Source: Pisaster brevispinus
Lineage: Eukaryota; Echinodermata; Asteroidea; Forcipulatida; Asteriidae
DNA length: 64,000 bases
Direction of reading: 5' to 3'
Assembly: GCA_023634235.1 (NCBI GenBank)
Contig: JAMKCF010000141.1
Location: 1-64,000, forward strand
How positions within the stretch are numbered: position 1 is the stretch's first letter; every line of letters starts with the position of its first letter. Positions 23,273-34,680 of the stretch are shown here, piece by piece. Made by a program: the position numbers and the translations under genes. The notes under the pieces were generated by a model, which saw only the letters and a list, made by a program, of their open reading frames with translations, did not search any database and was not told the DNA's origin.

Positions 23273-24118
23273 CTAAGTGATTAGCCGGCGCATCCCTCCC
23301 TGAAACAGTTGGTCTGTCCTGGTTGGTTTGAGACACCCAGTGATGATGCGGCAACTTTCGTTGAGAGAACAATCCAGTTTTGATGCGTGGACGGAACGTT
23401 CCCAGACAGGGCACGCATACTCGGCAGCAGAGTAGCACAGTGCGAGTGAAGTGGTGCAGACGGTAGATGGGTCTGCTCCCCACTTGGAATGGGTGAGTCT
23501 CCTGATGATGGCATTCCTGGTGTTAACATTGGCCTTGGTGTTCAGAATGTGGGCCTTGTATGTCGCTTGTAGTGTGCGGTCAAGAGTCACACCAAGGTAG
23601 ACTGGGTTATCGCAGTGGTTCAGGAGTACACCATTCCATCTGATGGTGAGATGTCTACCCGCATCCCTGTTCCGCAGGTGGAAGGCAGTGACTTGGGTCT
23701 TGGCAGGGTTCGGGCGGAGTTGGTTTGTGTGGTAGTAAGTGGTGAGGCCTCTTAATGAGGAAATCAGGGTATCTTCCACGTCACTGAAATCTCTGAATTG
23801 GGCCGTTATGGCAAGGTCATCGTCGTAGATGAAGCTTCTGGTGCCAGTATGGATTGGCTGATCATTTGTGTAGATGTTGAATAGAAGAGGGGAAAGTACA
23901 CTGCCTTGCGGTAGGCCATTCTTCTGTATGCGCCAACGGCTACGCTTTCCACCCAGTTCCACAAAGAAACGCCGGTTCTGAAGTAGTGTCTGGATGACTG
24001 TGACGAGATGATAGTCTCTGGTTAGCTCATATGTCTTGGCAAGAAGCTGTCTGTGGTTCACAGTATCGTAGGCCGCAGACAGATCTACGAACACTGCACC
24101 CCTAAAAGAGGCATCAAG
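23273..24118 (-). pseudogene. Truncated LINE reverse transcriptase (Jockey/CR1-like)
   Basis: One open frame of about 281 codons without its own start, lying between in-frame stops. It contains RT motif A (FVDLSAAYDTV, catalytic Asp), motif B (GLPQGSVLSPLLFNIYTND), motif C (FIYDDDLAI, where YADD is usual) and the downstream YLGVTLDRTL segment, all typical of non-LTR retrotransposon polymerases. The fingers region and endonuclease are missing upstream. The family's C-terminal part is lost after a TRTDQLF segment. It is a 5'- and 3'-truncated dead copy, fairly young because the frame is uninterrupted. Confidence 0.88.
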
Positions 24119-24490
24119 TCAAAAGGCAACTGGTCCTCTGTCATTCTTCTTTGATTTTGTGATGTGTCTAACTGTATGCAGTTTAGGGTGACTGTGGAAG
24201 AACGTGATTCATTTAAAATAGAATTGCGTCAGATTACTTGCATTTTGATGCACATGTACTAAGCGTCCTACAAGCCCCATACAAGCACTCAAAATTTATT
24301 AAAAAGCGTGCATGCAAAGTAGTCACTTTTGAGAGCCAGTCAGCGCTGTTTTCCAGTACATCCATACCAGGGGTTAGTGACGAGAGGTATCGATACGGCG
24401 CATTGCCCATGGTAGCGAGGCTGGTTAGGATCCTACTCAAATGCCGATTGTGATTCATCCATAGTTGTATGTTTTCTTGTTTTTGTACAG

Positions 24491-24622
24491 GATCTTTGTG
24501 GTAGACACATTGAATTTCTCCTTCTGGGAGGAGACCAATGACTAGAGATTCTTAGTAGACTACTGAGGGACAAGCACAGCAGCTACTGGGCCTTGTGTGC
24601 TGCAATCACTAAGGCCCTGGAT
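24491..24622 (+). pseudogene. QNG1: QNG1 (queuosine salvage) pseudo-exon, upstream exon
   Basis: A 132-nt block between an acceptor (TTGTTTTTGTACAG) and a consensus donor (GGAT|GTAAGT). It starts in one frame with IFVVDTLNFSFWEE, matching the signature DTLNFSFW of QNG1/DUF2419 proteins. It ends in another frame with YWALCAAITKALD, matching the family's GYWSLCAA..RALD segment that directly precedes IPITSASYY. Between them lie an in-frame TAG, a TGA and a net frameshift, so it cannot encode the enzyme. Its donor phase (0) and content join correctly to the next pseudo-exon at 26053. No N-terminal exon was found upstream; the LINE fragment lies there. Confidence 0.82.
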
Positions 24623-24892
24623 GTAAGTATGTGTTGCTGAAGTATTAAGGATCTAACATTTACTTTAGAAACATAGGACACTTTTCTTATCTGTAGCTTT
24701 TGTCCCTTAATGATTGATTCTTGATTTGCATTTTTTTAAAGCACTCACTGTGCATGTTTATTGTGCAAGATCTCAAGACTTGGTCCCGGTCTCAAGACCT
24801 TATTTTGGTCTTAGTCTCAGTCTCTCTCGATTGAAGACTTGGTCTCTAAAGGGGAGGTCTCCCCATCAGGAGGGCTGGTTTGGATCTTGATC

Positions 24893-25095
24893 TTAAAGGG
24901 GCTGTGATGTCATTCTCAAAGCAGGCCTGTGGCTGTACATGGAATTATGAACTCTCACCCAGCAACTGGACGCGTGCGCCCTCCTTCTGTATCAACTCTA
25001 TGGATTGCACGCATGCAGTAACCGGGTGAGGTTTTATTATAATTCCATGTACAGCCACAGGCCTGCTTTGATCATGATGACAAAGCCCCCTTTAA
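24893..25095. mobile_element. Fold-back MITE, copy 1
   Basis: The two halves are near-complementary along almost the whole length. The left end reads TTAAAGGGGCTGTG and the right end reads back TTAAAGGGGGCTTTG. Both arms contain CAGGCCTGTGGCTGTACATG. A second member with the same architecture lies at 28608-28795. No open frame is present. The outermost TTAA at both ends could be a target duplication, but copy 2 does not show it. Confidence 0.8.
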
Positions 25096-25435
25096 ATGAT
25101 TTGGTCTCAGTCGCTGACTTTCAGGTTTCACAATAGCTCGGCCCACTGTTCTTGTTCAAACCTGATGGCAGGTCACGAATTTGAGGAAAAAATCCACAAG
25201 ACTGCATTGCTTGTAGCTAAAATCTTTTACTGCACCAAACATTTTTTTCTCAGACCATAATCAAAATGATGAGAAATAAGTTTCAAAAGCAAATTTATCT
25301 CATTTTTAATTTGGGTTAGTATCCATCGCTACTCAACAAATTGCAAGATAATTGTCAGACCCAAAGTCAACATAAACAACATTTGTCTCTTTTGTTTAAG
25401 GTACTATAAACAGTGGTGCATTATTATTCATTGAA

Positions 25436-25537
25436 AAAACCAAAGGCTGCTGGTCTTGTTTAGTAATGAATTTACTGGCCCAACACTAAACTCACTGGCC
25501 TTGGGCCTACTACCCAGTGTAAATTATGAGCCCTGCC
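25436..25537. repeat. Single-copy relative of the 57-bp minisatellite
   Basis: TTTACTGGC..AACACTAAACTCACTGGCC, then TGGGCCTAC, CCCAGTGTAAATT and GAGCCCTG parallel the lead-in and first unit of the minisatellite at 20760-20840. Here the segment is present once and diverged, as expected of a dispersed element. Confidence 0.7.
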
Positions 25538-26052
25538 TGGGATGGGCTAATGAGTTCCTACTCGCTTTTTGTTCATGATGTAGTGATGCATGATGGGACT
25601 GATGTGTACTGCAGATAAGCACAATGCGCGCAATCACAGCGCACGCACATGGTGTGATAACTGTAACTGTAACTGTAACTTAAAACCTTTTTGTTTCAAA
25701 CCAAAGTCGCAAGAAGAATCAAACTTTCCAAGAAAGTTACTACTGTTGCATTAGATTCCTATATTCAGCACAAGTCACAAGAAGGACAAAAATTACTTGC
25801 AATGGATTTACACAACACAACTATATTTTTAATGATAGAGAAGGACTTTTTCCAAAACAGGAAGCTGTGACTGATGATTGCTAGGTCAGGAGAGAGGGTT
25901 TAATGAGCAACTACGGCAGTCCATCCCAGCGCCTTGGGTTCAGGCGCTGGAACTGAGCAAAACTAACACAATGGGACTGGATTGATTTAATATGTTTAAT
26001 TTATAAAGTTCATGTACACCCATATAGTCAAAACATATTGTCTTTCAAACAG

Positions 26053-26203
26053 GAAGACATCCCAATCACCTCAGCCTCTTACTTCTCCTGTATCACCATG
26101 AAGCATTTACAACCACATCTTCCACTCATCAACAGATGCTGATATCCAACTGTTAGATAAGAGACTACAGCATATTCATCAGGCAGGCAAAATGCTACTG
26201 GAG
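26053..26203 (+). pseudogene. QNG1: QNG1 (queuosine salvage) pseudo-exon, copy B
   Basis: 151 nt between an acceptor (CTTTCAAACAG) and a donor (GGAG|GTAAGT), closely similar to 9781-9931. It encodes EDIPITSASYFSCITMKHLQ and then, after the same one-base insertion as copy A, STDADIQLLDKRLQHIHQAG in a second frame. Copy B lacks the TAG of copy A (CAG here) and is the less decayed of the two. It follows the 24491-24622 pseudo-exon in the right order and phase after an intron of 1430 bp. The remaining C-terminal exons were not found downstream. Confidence 0.82.
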
Positions 26204-27089
26204 GTAAGTCATGTGAAGTAAGTCACCCAAAAGTCTTTTTCTCATCAACAGGTTGAAAGCAACAGCTTCATTCATTTTTTTTACTTCAAAAAGAAGCATG
26301 ATTGGAAGAGAATATATTTTTTCCAGTTATTTAAATTTCCTATTATTAGTGCAATCTGCAATCCAACTGGCTCTTCCAACAACATTTCAAACAATTTCAA
26401 CCATTTTGAAAAAACATGAACCACAAAAGCTTCCTGACTGCTATTTGATGAGAGCACAACCAACAGCAACACATCTCATGAGAAGTCTAGCTGCAAGCTG
26501 TAATCTCATTAAACAACCATTGGAAAGCTTTTTCAAACACAGCAGTGATGTCACATTCATGGTTTGTGTTTGAGATCAAAATAAATGACCGTTAATTTGG
26601 CAAATGGTGAGTAAGATGACTGACTAGTCATGACAGTTTTTGATAACTTGAAGACTTTCGAAAACACATCCAGAGTGTTGAAAATGCTGCACAGATAGCA
26701 CTGCCTCACCACAAGAGAATTTGTGAAGCTCACACCACAGGGTGAATTTGACTATGAATCGGTGTTAAATAGGTAGTAGTTTAGTTTGGTAGGGGTTACC
26801 AGGGGGAGTGTTTGGGGGGGGGTCATAGGCAAATGTTGTGTGTCTTTTTTGGTTTGTCAATGCTTCTTTTTAATCTTCACTGCAGTTCTGAACAAAATTT
26901 CAGGTCAGTACAGTATTGTTGATGACAAAACAGCAAGTCTCCAAACATGTATCAGAACAAATGATGTTTGTTGCTTGAAAGGAAACTTTAGGGTCACTCA
27001 GGTGACTGGAACTAAAGTATTAAGCTAGTCCACGAGGTCTTGCTTAAAAACAGATAAAATATAATGTGGCCATGGAAAAAAAGGTTAAC
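26204..27089. other. Downstream of QNG1 copy B; no exon seen
   Basis: To about 26420 it aligns with sequence after copy A. A G run occurs at about 26812-26822. I found no segment resembling the next QNG1 exon. Confidence 0.4.
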
Positions 27090-27362
27090 TTGGGATATAA
27101 TGTTTGTTGAATGTGCACCAAAGCTAAGGAATGATCTCCCCTATCAACTCTGTACTCTTGACTCCGTATTGTTCTTCAAAAGTCAGCTTAAGACTCATCT
27201 CTTGGAATCTGCTCGCATTTAGTCCATTGCTCTTGTCATCTCCACATGAAATTCTGTACACCTGTCTGTCTTCAATTTTTCCTTCACCTTGCTGAGTGCC
27301 TTGGAATAGGCAACTTGAATGATGGTGCTCTACAAATGTCTGACGATTGATTGATTGATTGC
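27090..27362 (+). mobile_element. 3' end of a CR1/L2-type LINE
   Basis: A short frame ending at TAG 27220-27222 contains LRNDLPYQLCTLDSV and FKSQLKTHLLE. This matches the conserved last residues of CR1/L2-group LINE polymerases (WNDLP..LR..LDSV..FK..LKTHLF). It is followed by an about 140-bp untranslated tail ending in GATTGATTGATTG, the short tandem tail typical of that group. The 5' part is missing. Confidence 0.72.
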
Positions 27363-27890
27363 CATTTTCTTCTTTCATTTTATGTCTGCTCCTCTCAGTT
27401 TATGTTATGCTCTACTAAGGGATGTTGATGCCTGCCTCATGCAACATTTTCCTTCAATCTTATCATAGTGTTGGATGTCCCTTTTTGGTTGGATATACAT
27501 TCCCCTCAGTCCTGAGCACTACCTGCTCCTAGAAGACACTGTCCATCCAATGTCCCTCTATTGATTTATTCAGTTTGGGTTTTTGACAATCTCTTTTGGC
27601 ATCCTCTGTAGCCATATATGAGAGGATGAAGAGGGAAGGATGAAGTGGTACACAATTGTCATCCATTGTGTGTTTAATCCCCTTATCTCCTGAGAGACAA
27701 ACAAAGTGTTTCTTTTGTCTTGAATGTGTTGGGATGCAAAACTCTATGTGCATCTTCTTCACATTGTTACATCTTGGAACTTTGCAAATGGTTAATCTTC
27801 TATCTTAGACAGCTGTTGTCCTCAAATATTTATATATTATATTTCTTTAGTTGCAGTCTGCTGTCAATTTTAGCTTTCCTCTCTCCTGTA
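27363..27890. other. Intergenic DNA
   Basis: No gene, repeat or conserved motif recognised. Confidence 0.4.
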
Positions 27891-28024
27891 ATTATCTCAC
27901 CTTGAGAGGTTCCTAATTTCTTTCATTGATGAATATATTTCTGATTTGAAAATTTGATTATCTCACCTTGAGAGGTTCTTAATTTCTTTCATTGATGAAT
28001 ATATTTCTGATTTGAAAATTTGAT
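27891..28024. repeat. 66-bp tandem duplicate (2 units)
   Basis: The segment starting ATTATCTCACCTTGAGAGG occurs at 27891 and 27957 with one obvious substitution (TTCCTAAT versus TTCTTAAT). Confidence 0.95.
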
Positions 28025-28607
28025 GAATGACAATTTGAAAAATGTTGGACAATCATGCCAAAGATATAACAAAAGCCTACACAAAATATGATTGTTCAGT
28101 TGATTAAGCCTTCTGCATCTTTTCCATTCTCCCACACATGGGTTTATTTCACCTATTCTACTTTTGCCTCCTCAGCATTGTAATTATTTAACTGAAAACA
28201 TTTCTAAGAGAAACCTTGGCACAATTTCCTGGTGCTGCTTACCAGAGAATTCTGCACTTACAGCGCCCCATAAAGCGCATACTTCTATGGGCCTTGGCTG
28301 GGCATAAGCACAGACTTCCACAGTAAGAAGTGACAGGCAATTGAGCCATGATCACAAGTTCCTGTAGTCAGGTGATTATTCAGTCTTCTATTGAGTCTTA
28401 TGATGTTATGAATGAAAACTGTAAGTGTAACATTGGGAACCAAACCATATTCCCATGTACCAAAATCATTACAACTAGAGGTCAGTTGTAAATGGAATTT
28501 TGCAAAATCTCTGTGTACATGTATATGTAGTTGTATCTTTTTTGCCAAAAGTTGTAATGGGTTTTGATGAAACTTTAAGAACTTGGTTTGATAAGTTAAA
28601 CTGCTTC
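28025..28607. other. Intergenic DNA
   Basis: No exon recognised; ordinary AT-rich sequence. Confidence 0.4.
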
Positions 28608-28795
28608 AAAGGGGCTGTGTCGTCATGATCAACGCAGGCCTGTGGCTGTACATGGAGAACTCACACCCAGTTACTGCACACATGCGCCTTACCTCTGTAT
28701 CATATCTATGGAGAGTGTGTGTGCAGTAACTGGGTGAGAGTTTATCAATGATGTACAACCACTGCCTGCTTAGATCATGATGATGCAGCCCCTTT
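28608..28795. mobile_element. Fold-back MITE, copy 2
   Basis: Same family as 24893-25095: AAAGGGGCTGTG at the left, CAGCCCCTTT at the right, and internal CAGGCCTGTGGCTGTACATG facing GATGTACAACC..CTGCCTG. The arms match along most of the 188 bp. Confidence 0.8.
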
Positions 28796-29391
28796 ACTGA
28801 TAAAGTGAACAACAGAGGGTTGTTACCGTAATTTTCAGAATATGTGTCGCGGCTTATGAATGTATTTTTATGCCGGCAACAAGCTCTGTGGCTGTATGTA
28901 ATTTCTTTAACTTTTTTGGCTAAAACTTTAACAGGGAATTAGTCTGATTTCAATTAGATGTAACTTGGCTGGATTTTGCAAAGAGCTAAGAATGATTTTA
29001 CGATGTGCATCAATCTTAATTGCCAAGCAAAGTGTGATGTCATTATACAAATTATTATGGCAATATTAACAACTAATCTGAAAATGAATCCGAGTGCTTT
29101 GTGAAATCGAGCCCTGGTCTGGTACCAACATTTACAAATGAACGTGTTGTGTGCATTTGATAAACCAATCGGGTGCTGGTTTTTACACTTAGGCATCTTA
29201 AATTTTAAAAGAGATTTTCTGATGCTGTGACTCATAGTCTGGGCGACTGATATTCATAAAGCTACTGGAACTTCCATTATTTAATGCTACCTTCCCTGAT
29301 CATTGCAGTTGTCAAACTATCTAGTTAAACTATAACCCTAAAACAATAATCAGACATCCAGGTTGTGTTTTAAATGTTTTTTGAGGATTTT

Positions 29392-29560
29392 CAGGCCTGG
29401 AATTTCATCTTTGAGAGGGCAAAGGCCATTTTCATTTTTCAAAGGGCACTTCCATTAGAAAATCTTAAAGTCTATGTAAAACTTCTGAAGGGTCACCAAG
29501 GCCAAGACCAGGGGCAACAGAGGCCATGGCCTACGTGACCTCTGTGTAAATCCAGGCCTG
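29392..29560. mobile_element. MITE with CAGGCCTGGA ends
   Basis: Perfect 10-bp terminal inverted repeats CAGGCCTGGA / TCCAGGCCTG. The interior (AAAGGGCAC, GGGTCACCAAGG, GGGGCAACAGAGG) resembles that of 32612-32779, so the two are one family about 168 bp long. Confidence 0.7.
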
Positions 29561-31100
29561 GATTTTGGTCTAAGTCTTGGAATTCAAGACTTAGTTGATA
29601 AAGAAGGAATGAATGTATTATACTGTATGGAATTGAAGGATTGAGGGCATAGGATGATTCAACTATGTGTAGATCAGAGGATGAATGATATCATGCAACT
29701 GAGGATGATTGGATTGGGTCATCAACCAAATTGCTCTCCAGACTGTAAAGTTTGTTTCTGTCAAATGATGTTCCTGCACACCAGGTTGGGGAATGGCCTC
29801 CCTGCGCTGTGGTACTATGCCGCCTGCAAACCAAGGGTTGGCGGGGTCCAGAACCCTTAAATTGCTGACTCGACGGCGGGGTACGCACAGTGAATTGGTC
29901 AGACCTGATTGGTTGCATAGTTCATCTATTTGTACAAAAGTACACCATAAAAAGGCTATTAAACCCTCCTACTATATGACCAATTTATGGATTCTTTTAA
30001 TGAAAGAGAAATCTATGCAGAACACACATGTTGTACTGGTTTTGTTTTGTAAACAAACAAGTTTTTGTTCAGCTGTTCCACTCTACACAACCTGTGTATG
30101 TGAATGGTTTCAAATTAATGGTTGGTCAACTCACTGGAAGTTTAAGAAGAGGAGGGTTTAAACTAAAGAATGTATGAGATAATCCATAAGTTCATCTATT
30201 CCAAACACTTTTTACATAATCACATGCCTTCAATCCTCTGATATACAGAAGCAGTACCTAAGAATTTACAAGAAACTAGTAAGCTGTTTAATAATGTGAA
30301 CTTTTTCCTAAAGACTTTTTGTATCAGAATGTATGTAATTAAATATATGGATAGTATTTGATGTAGCTCTATGTACATGTTAGAAATACTGAGGGTCGTT
30401 TATTTTACAAATAGTGGAGGCATATGAGTGCATTATTGCAGAATATCATCACAAGGTGAAATCTGGAAAAGCCAGGTTTTAATGAGTGATTATATTCTAC
30501 AACACAATGCACAAACCAAATGCATTCAATATTTGTTTCATGGAAATACATACTCACATAGTGATCCTTGTCATTTGAAATTTGTCCGATAAACACAAAA
30601 TAGACGTGGAAACTCATCTACCCCTTTCTCTGAAAACCTTTCACAAAAACCCATCTGAACAACTTGGATGACTCTGTGACATCAACCTTGCCTGCTGTAA
30701 TAAGACCTTTCCTTGTTTGGACAAATGGGCAGGAAACAGTTATTATGGGAAAGACACTGCAAATTATCTACTAGTTTCCATATTGGACTACAATATTAAC
30801 TTGTGGAGCATCACAGCAGTAAATAAATGCCAAACTATTGGATGACAGGTGACGCATAATCCACCAACTAGTTGACAAGAACCTGTGTGTACGGTATATA
30901 ATTGTTGGGCTGATAACTGATTTTAGTTTTCAGCCTCTGAAAATGGTTTATTAGAAAACTCATTTTTATGCATTGTTATTCAAATCATATTGATTGTAAA
31001 GCAATGTTGTACTTAATAATTATTACTAATTTGGGGTTGAACAAAGAGAAAATGTCTAGAGTCTGATTTAAACCAACGAATTCCGGAATAAGTTAACATA
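29561..31100. other. Intergenic DNA with a dispersed repeat
   Basis: Sequence at about 30428-30560 (TTGCAGAAT, GAGGTGAAATCTGG-like, AAATGCATTCAATATTT) has a relative at 44530-44680. No exon is supported. Confidence 0.4.
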
Positions 31101-31262
31101 GCAGCAGTTAAAGGTTGTATGGCTTCTGACTGGCATCCCTGAACAAAGATATTGACAACAGGGGGAGACGACCAACATAGGGCTAGATAGATAAGTTGGT
31201 AGAGCACCAGCCTGTTAAACTGCATATTATTGGTTCAAATCCCGCTCTAGTCAATTTGTCTT
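31101..31262 (+). mobile_element. tRNA-Lys-derived SINE, copy 1
   Basis: About 80 bp of non-tRNA sequence (GGCTTCTGACTGGCATCC, ACAAAGATATTGAC) is followed by a tRNA-like part at 31180-31252 with TAAGTTGGTAGAGC (D arm / A box) and GGTTCAAATCC (B box), then CAATTTGTCTTTGTT. A second copy lies at 51522-51690. The tRNA part most resembles tRNA-Lys. It is not a functional tRNA, since its stems are incomplete. Confidence 0.75.
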
Positions 31263-31979
31263 TGTTGAACTCAAAGTTATTACAAATTTACCAAGTCAGT
31301 TTCCCTTGTGTTTTATAACTTGATATGTAATTATTAAATTCATAAGGTCATGTTGTTGGATTCAGAGGTTGTTCCAAAGAAACACATGCAAGGTCCAAAG
31401 TGATTTTGCTTGTTGGAGGAGGGGGGGGGGGGGGTAGCGAAGGGGGTAGGGAGGGAGGGAAGTACCTGTATGATTTCTGACCCATACAGTGTAAAGTCAA
31501 GTCAGGAGGTGTTAAGCTAATGTTGGGGCGACTGGGTTGTAGGGTAGGGAACTGTCTTCCTCTGAATCTAGCACTGTGATGTAAAAAGTATTTCTTATTT
31601 TAAAATGGTGTTAGGATGGGATACAAAATGGGTACTTCATTTATCGCAAGTAATCAAGTTTTCATTTGTTCTTTTTTGGACATGGTGATCGATGTTTAAC
31701 ATCTCTTGAAATGTATTTGCTTTTACTCTTGATATGCAATTCAGAAAATGAAGGACAACAATTTCTGGTCTAAAGATGCATTCTCCATGAATTTTTTTTT
31801 TTAAATAACTACAGATTCTTGATAATTACATCAAAACTTAATTTAAAAAAATTCAGTTGAAATCAAGGGGTCTAGATTTACAAAGGCAGTCTGCCAGTAT
31901 TGTTTTCAATGTTGTGCCTCAACTATTTTGGGGATGTTGGGAATGCCCAGTTTGCTCCCTTGGAAGCCTCCTGCTTAAG
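31263..31979. other. Intergenic DNA with a G run
   Basis: Contains an uninterrupted G14 tract at 31421-31434. No gene seen. Confidence 0.5.
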
Positions 31980-32611
31980 TTGAGTCAGCAGCTGGACTTG
32001 GATTTGTTTGGAGATGGTCACCAGACTAACAGTTCCAATTCAGTCCTGACCTCCATAATTTTGTTCTCTTTAAGTTTGACCAACCTGTATGGGGGTACAT
32101 TATACTTTGTGTATAATACATTATTTTTCTTCTGGTCTGGAAAACTATGTTTGAATTCAGTTTGAATTCAGATTCTTTTGGCGATGGTCATCAGAATAAT
32201 GAGTACAAAGTCTGACTTTTGTTAACTTGACCAACCAGTGTGATGGAAAATCACTTGGTACAAATCTTGACAAATTTATCATTGAAAGTGCAATGAATAA
32301 GTCGGTTCGATATCAACACTGATCACATACCCAAGTTTTATGTATGGAGGAAATTTGCTTTTGGTTGGGGGATTATCACAATTTAATTTGTCAGCAGTTG
32401 GATTCAGATTCTTGTGACGATGGTCATCAGAATTCTGAGTCCGAGTCCGTCATAAGTTTGACCAACCTGCATGACCTGTGTGGTGATGTTGCATTATTTA
32501 GGTACAAATCTTTATCAGACTAAACATTTGATCACCAGATGTACATGCAGGTCATCACCCCGTGGACCAGCGGTGTTCTTACATCCTTTTGGGAGTGTAA
32601 TGACTATCGTG

Positions 32612-32779
32612 CAGGCCTGATGCTTTGTTTTTGAAACAGCAAGGTCACCAAGACCTTGTCTCCTTGGTAAAGGGCACCTCTAAGAAGAAATTGTAAACTT
32701 CTATTGAAGCATGTCAAGGGGCACCAAGGCAATGACTAGTGGCAATGGAGGCAGTTACCTCCATAAAGCATCAGGCCTG
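32612..32779. mobile_element. MITE with CAGGCCTGATGCTTT ends
   Basis: Perfect 15-bp terminal inverted repeats at 32612-32626 and 32765-32779. Total length is 168 bp, the same family as 29392-29560. It sits inside the degenerate tandem region. No convincing target duplication was seen. Confidence 0.85.
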
Positions 32780-33277
32780 ATCACAGTCAAGATCAGTCTC
32801 ACTGAACTTGTAATTACATGATGCTGACTAGAAGCAGCTGGATTCAGATTCTTGTGGCGATGGTCATCAGAATAATGAGTCCAAGGCTTGACTGTCATAA
32901 ACATGACCAACCCGTGTTGTGATGAATCTTACAATATAAATCTTTATTTATTTTAAATAGTATGTTTGACCACTGTGTCATCCTTTTGGTCAACACTGAT
33001 CTTAGATCCATGTGGGTGAGGTTTGCTTCTTGTCTGGAACATCACAGTTGACTTTGTCAGCAGCTGGGCTTAGATTCTTGTGGTGATGGTCATAAGAATA
33101 TTGAGTCCAAGTCCTGACATTTGTAGTATACAAAAGACTTGTCTCCAGGAGTATTACATTAAAGTAATTGGGCTTATTGGGGAAGGGAGGGAAAGGTTTT
33201 AAAGCCAATGATTACAGCTCAATGTAGTGTGACATCAGATGGGGCTTATTGTGTTTGTAAGACTCGGTTCAGAATGT

Positions 33278-33531
33278 CAGACAGGTGCTGTAGAGTCACG
33301 CCAAACCAAATTATTGAATTGCGACTGGACGCACTGGACGCAAAAGTTCAATTGTAGCAGTCATTTGAAATGACTCTGGAGAGTCTTGGTTTCAGACATC
33401 GATCTTGTCATAAGCCGAACCTAACATAAAAGTTATGTTAAGTTGGCCTGCCTGAAACCAAGATTTGTTTAGATTGACCTAGAGTTGCTTCTAACCTATT
33501 TGGTTTGGCACGACTCTGGAGCACCTGTCAG
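33278..33531. mobile_element. MITE with ACAGGTGCT ends and nested hairpins
   Basis: Terminal inverted repeats of about 34 bp (left CAGACAGGTGCTGTAGAGTC; right arm read back TGACAGGTGCTCCAGAGTC) enclose a second inverted pair, CTTGGTTTCAG / CTGAAACCAAG. The element is 254 bp and has no coding capacity. Confidence 0.75.
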
Positions 33532-33550
33532 AACAGGGTGTTGGGGAACT

Positions 33551-33743
33551 GGGCCCAATTGCATAGAGCTGCGCACACAAATTTATTAATTACTAAACAC
33601 TTTTGCTCACTGGAAAAGGCTTACCAGCCAAAAATACCTTGTTATGTTTACAGTTTGTGACTGGTTCCCTGCTCATTTTTGCTAAGCAGAATTTTTTAAA
33701 GGCAGTGTTTTTTGCTTAAAGCAGCTCTATGAAATTTGGCCAA
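33551..33743. mobile_element. Fold-back MITE (CATAGAGCTGC family), copy 1
   Basis: The left end GGGCCCAATTGCATAGAGCT is mirrored by AGCTCTATGAAATTTGGCC at the right. Internal TTTTGCTCA and TTTTTGCTAAGCAG segments are typical of the family. Related elements lie at 34480-34680 and about 39165-39310. Confidence 0.7.
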
Positions 33744-34479
33744 TGTCTGCCCCTGGATCTGCCACATGTTTTTAAAAGTTGCCCCCATTTAAAAATAAAT
33801 GTAGAAATGAGAACAAAACTTGTATTTCATAATCATAATTGACTTTCACAAAAATTGTAACTTTTGGAACATAGGGCCTAATGCTGTTTAACGTCTCTTG
33901 AATCAGTTGGGTTTTCGTTACTCTTGATGTGCAATTCAGAAAATGAAGGCCAATAAAGCCTGGTCTGAAGATTCATGATAGAAGACAAACAGGGTATGTC
34001 AAAGACCCCTTGAGAATTGCATCCAAACTTGATGTACAAAATGAGAGGTTAGATTGCATGCATCATTTGCTGATGTTTTCAGCAAGTTTACTTCAAGGGT
34101 TTTAGATTTACAAGAGCAGTTTGGTCAATACTACTTATTGGTTTATCTCACGTTTGCTTCTTGTTGGAAGTGTCATGATTGAGTTGAATCAGCAGCTGGA
34201 CTTGGATTCTTGTGGCGATGGTCATCAGAATAACAATTCCAATTTAAATGCTGACTTGCTTCATGTTTTAAAGTTTGACCAACCTGTGTGGTAGTGTAAC
34301 GTACTATGTTCATGTTATATTATTTTGCTTCTTGTCTGGAGCACCATGCTTGAGTTGAGTCAGCTGCTGGATTCTGGTTCTTGAAAGAGAATTTCAGAAT
34401 TGATATTACTCTGTAATGTTTGTACTGCAAAAAAAAAGGGTTAGCCATTATATTAATGGTTAACAAGCATCCTGTCAGT

Positions 34480-34680
34480 CAGCAACTTGCTCGCAATTAC
34501 ATGTAAGAGCTGCTCAAGCAAAAAATACTGCTAGACATTTTTCTGCTAAGCAAAGATGAGCGAAAAATGGTGCATGTGACATGGTGTTTTGCCCAAAAAT
34601 AAATTCTGGTGTCCAGCATAATTTTTCTTGTGCTAAGCTACTTTTTTCTGCTTAGGAAGATCTATAAATTTCAGCCCTGG
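34480..34680. mobile_element. Fold-back MITE (CATAGAGCTGC family), copy 2
   Basis: AGAGCTGCTCAAGCAAAAAA at the left and GCTTAGGAAGATCTATAAAT at the right, with TTTCTGCTAAGCAAAGATGAG inside resembling 33551-33743. It is more decayed. Confidence 0.5.

Larger units (their letters stand above)
31980..34400. repeat. Degenerate tandem family (GATGGTCATCAGAAT core)
   Basis: At least six diverged units share CAGCAGCTGGA..TTGGATTC, TTGTGGCGATGGTCATCAG and TTTGACCAACCTG. They start near 31984, 32161, 32391, 32831, 33057 and 34188, with a partial unit near 34360. Spacings are about 170-230 or double that, except for the 1.1-kb gap after 33057, which holds inserted MITEs. Confidence 0.7.

Noticed and set aside
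24234..24458. Overlapping open frames on both strands upstream of the QNG1 pseudo-exon
   Set aside because: Neither translation matches the QNG1 N-terminus or any other family that I recognise.
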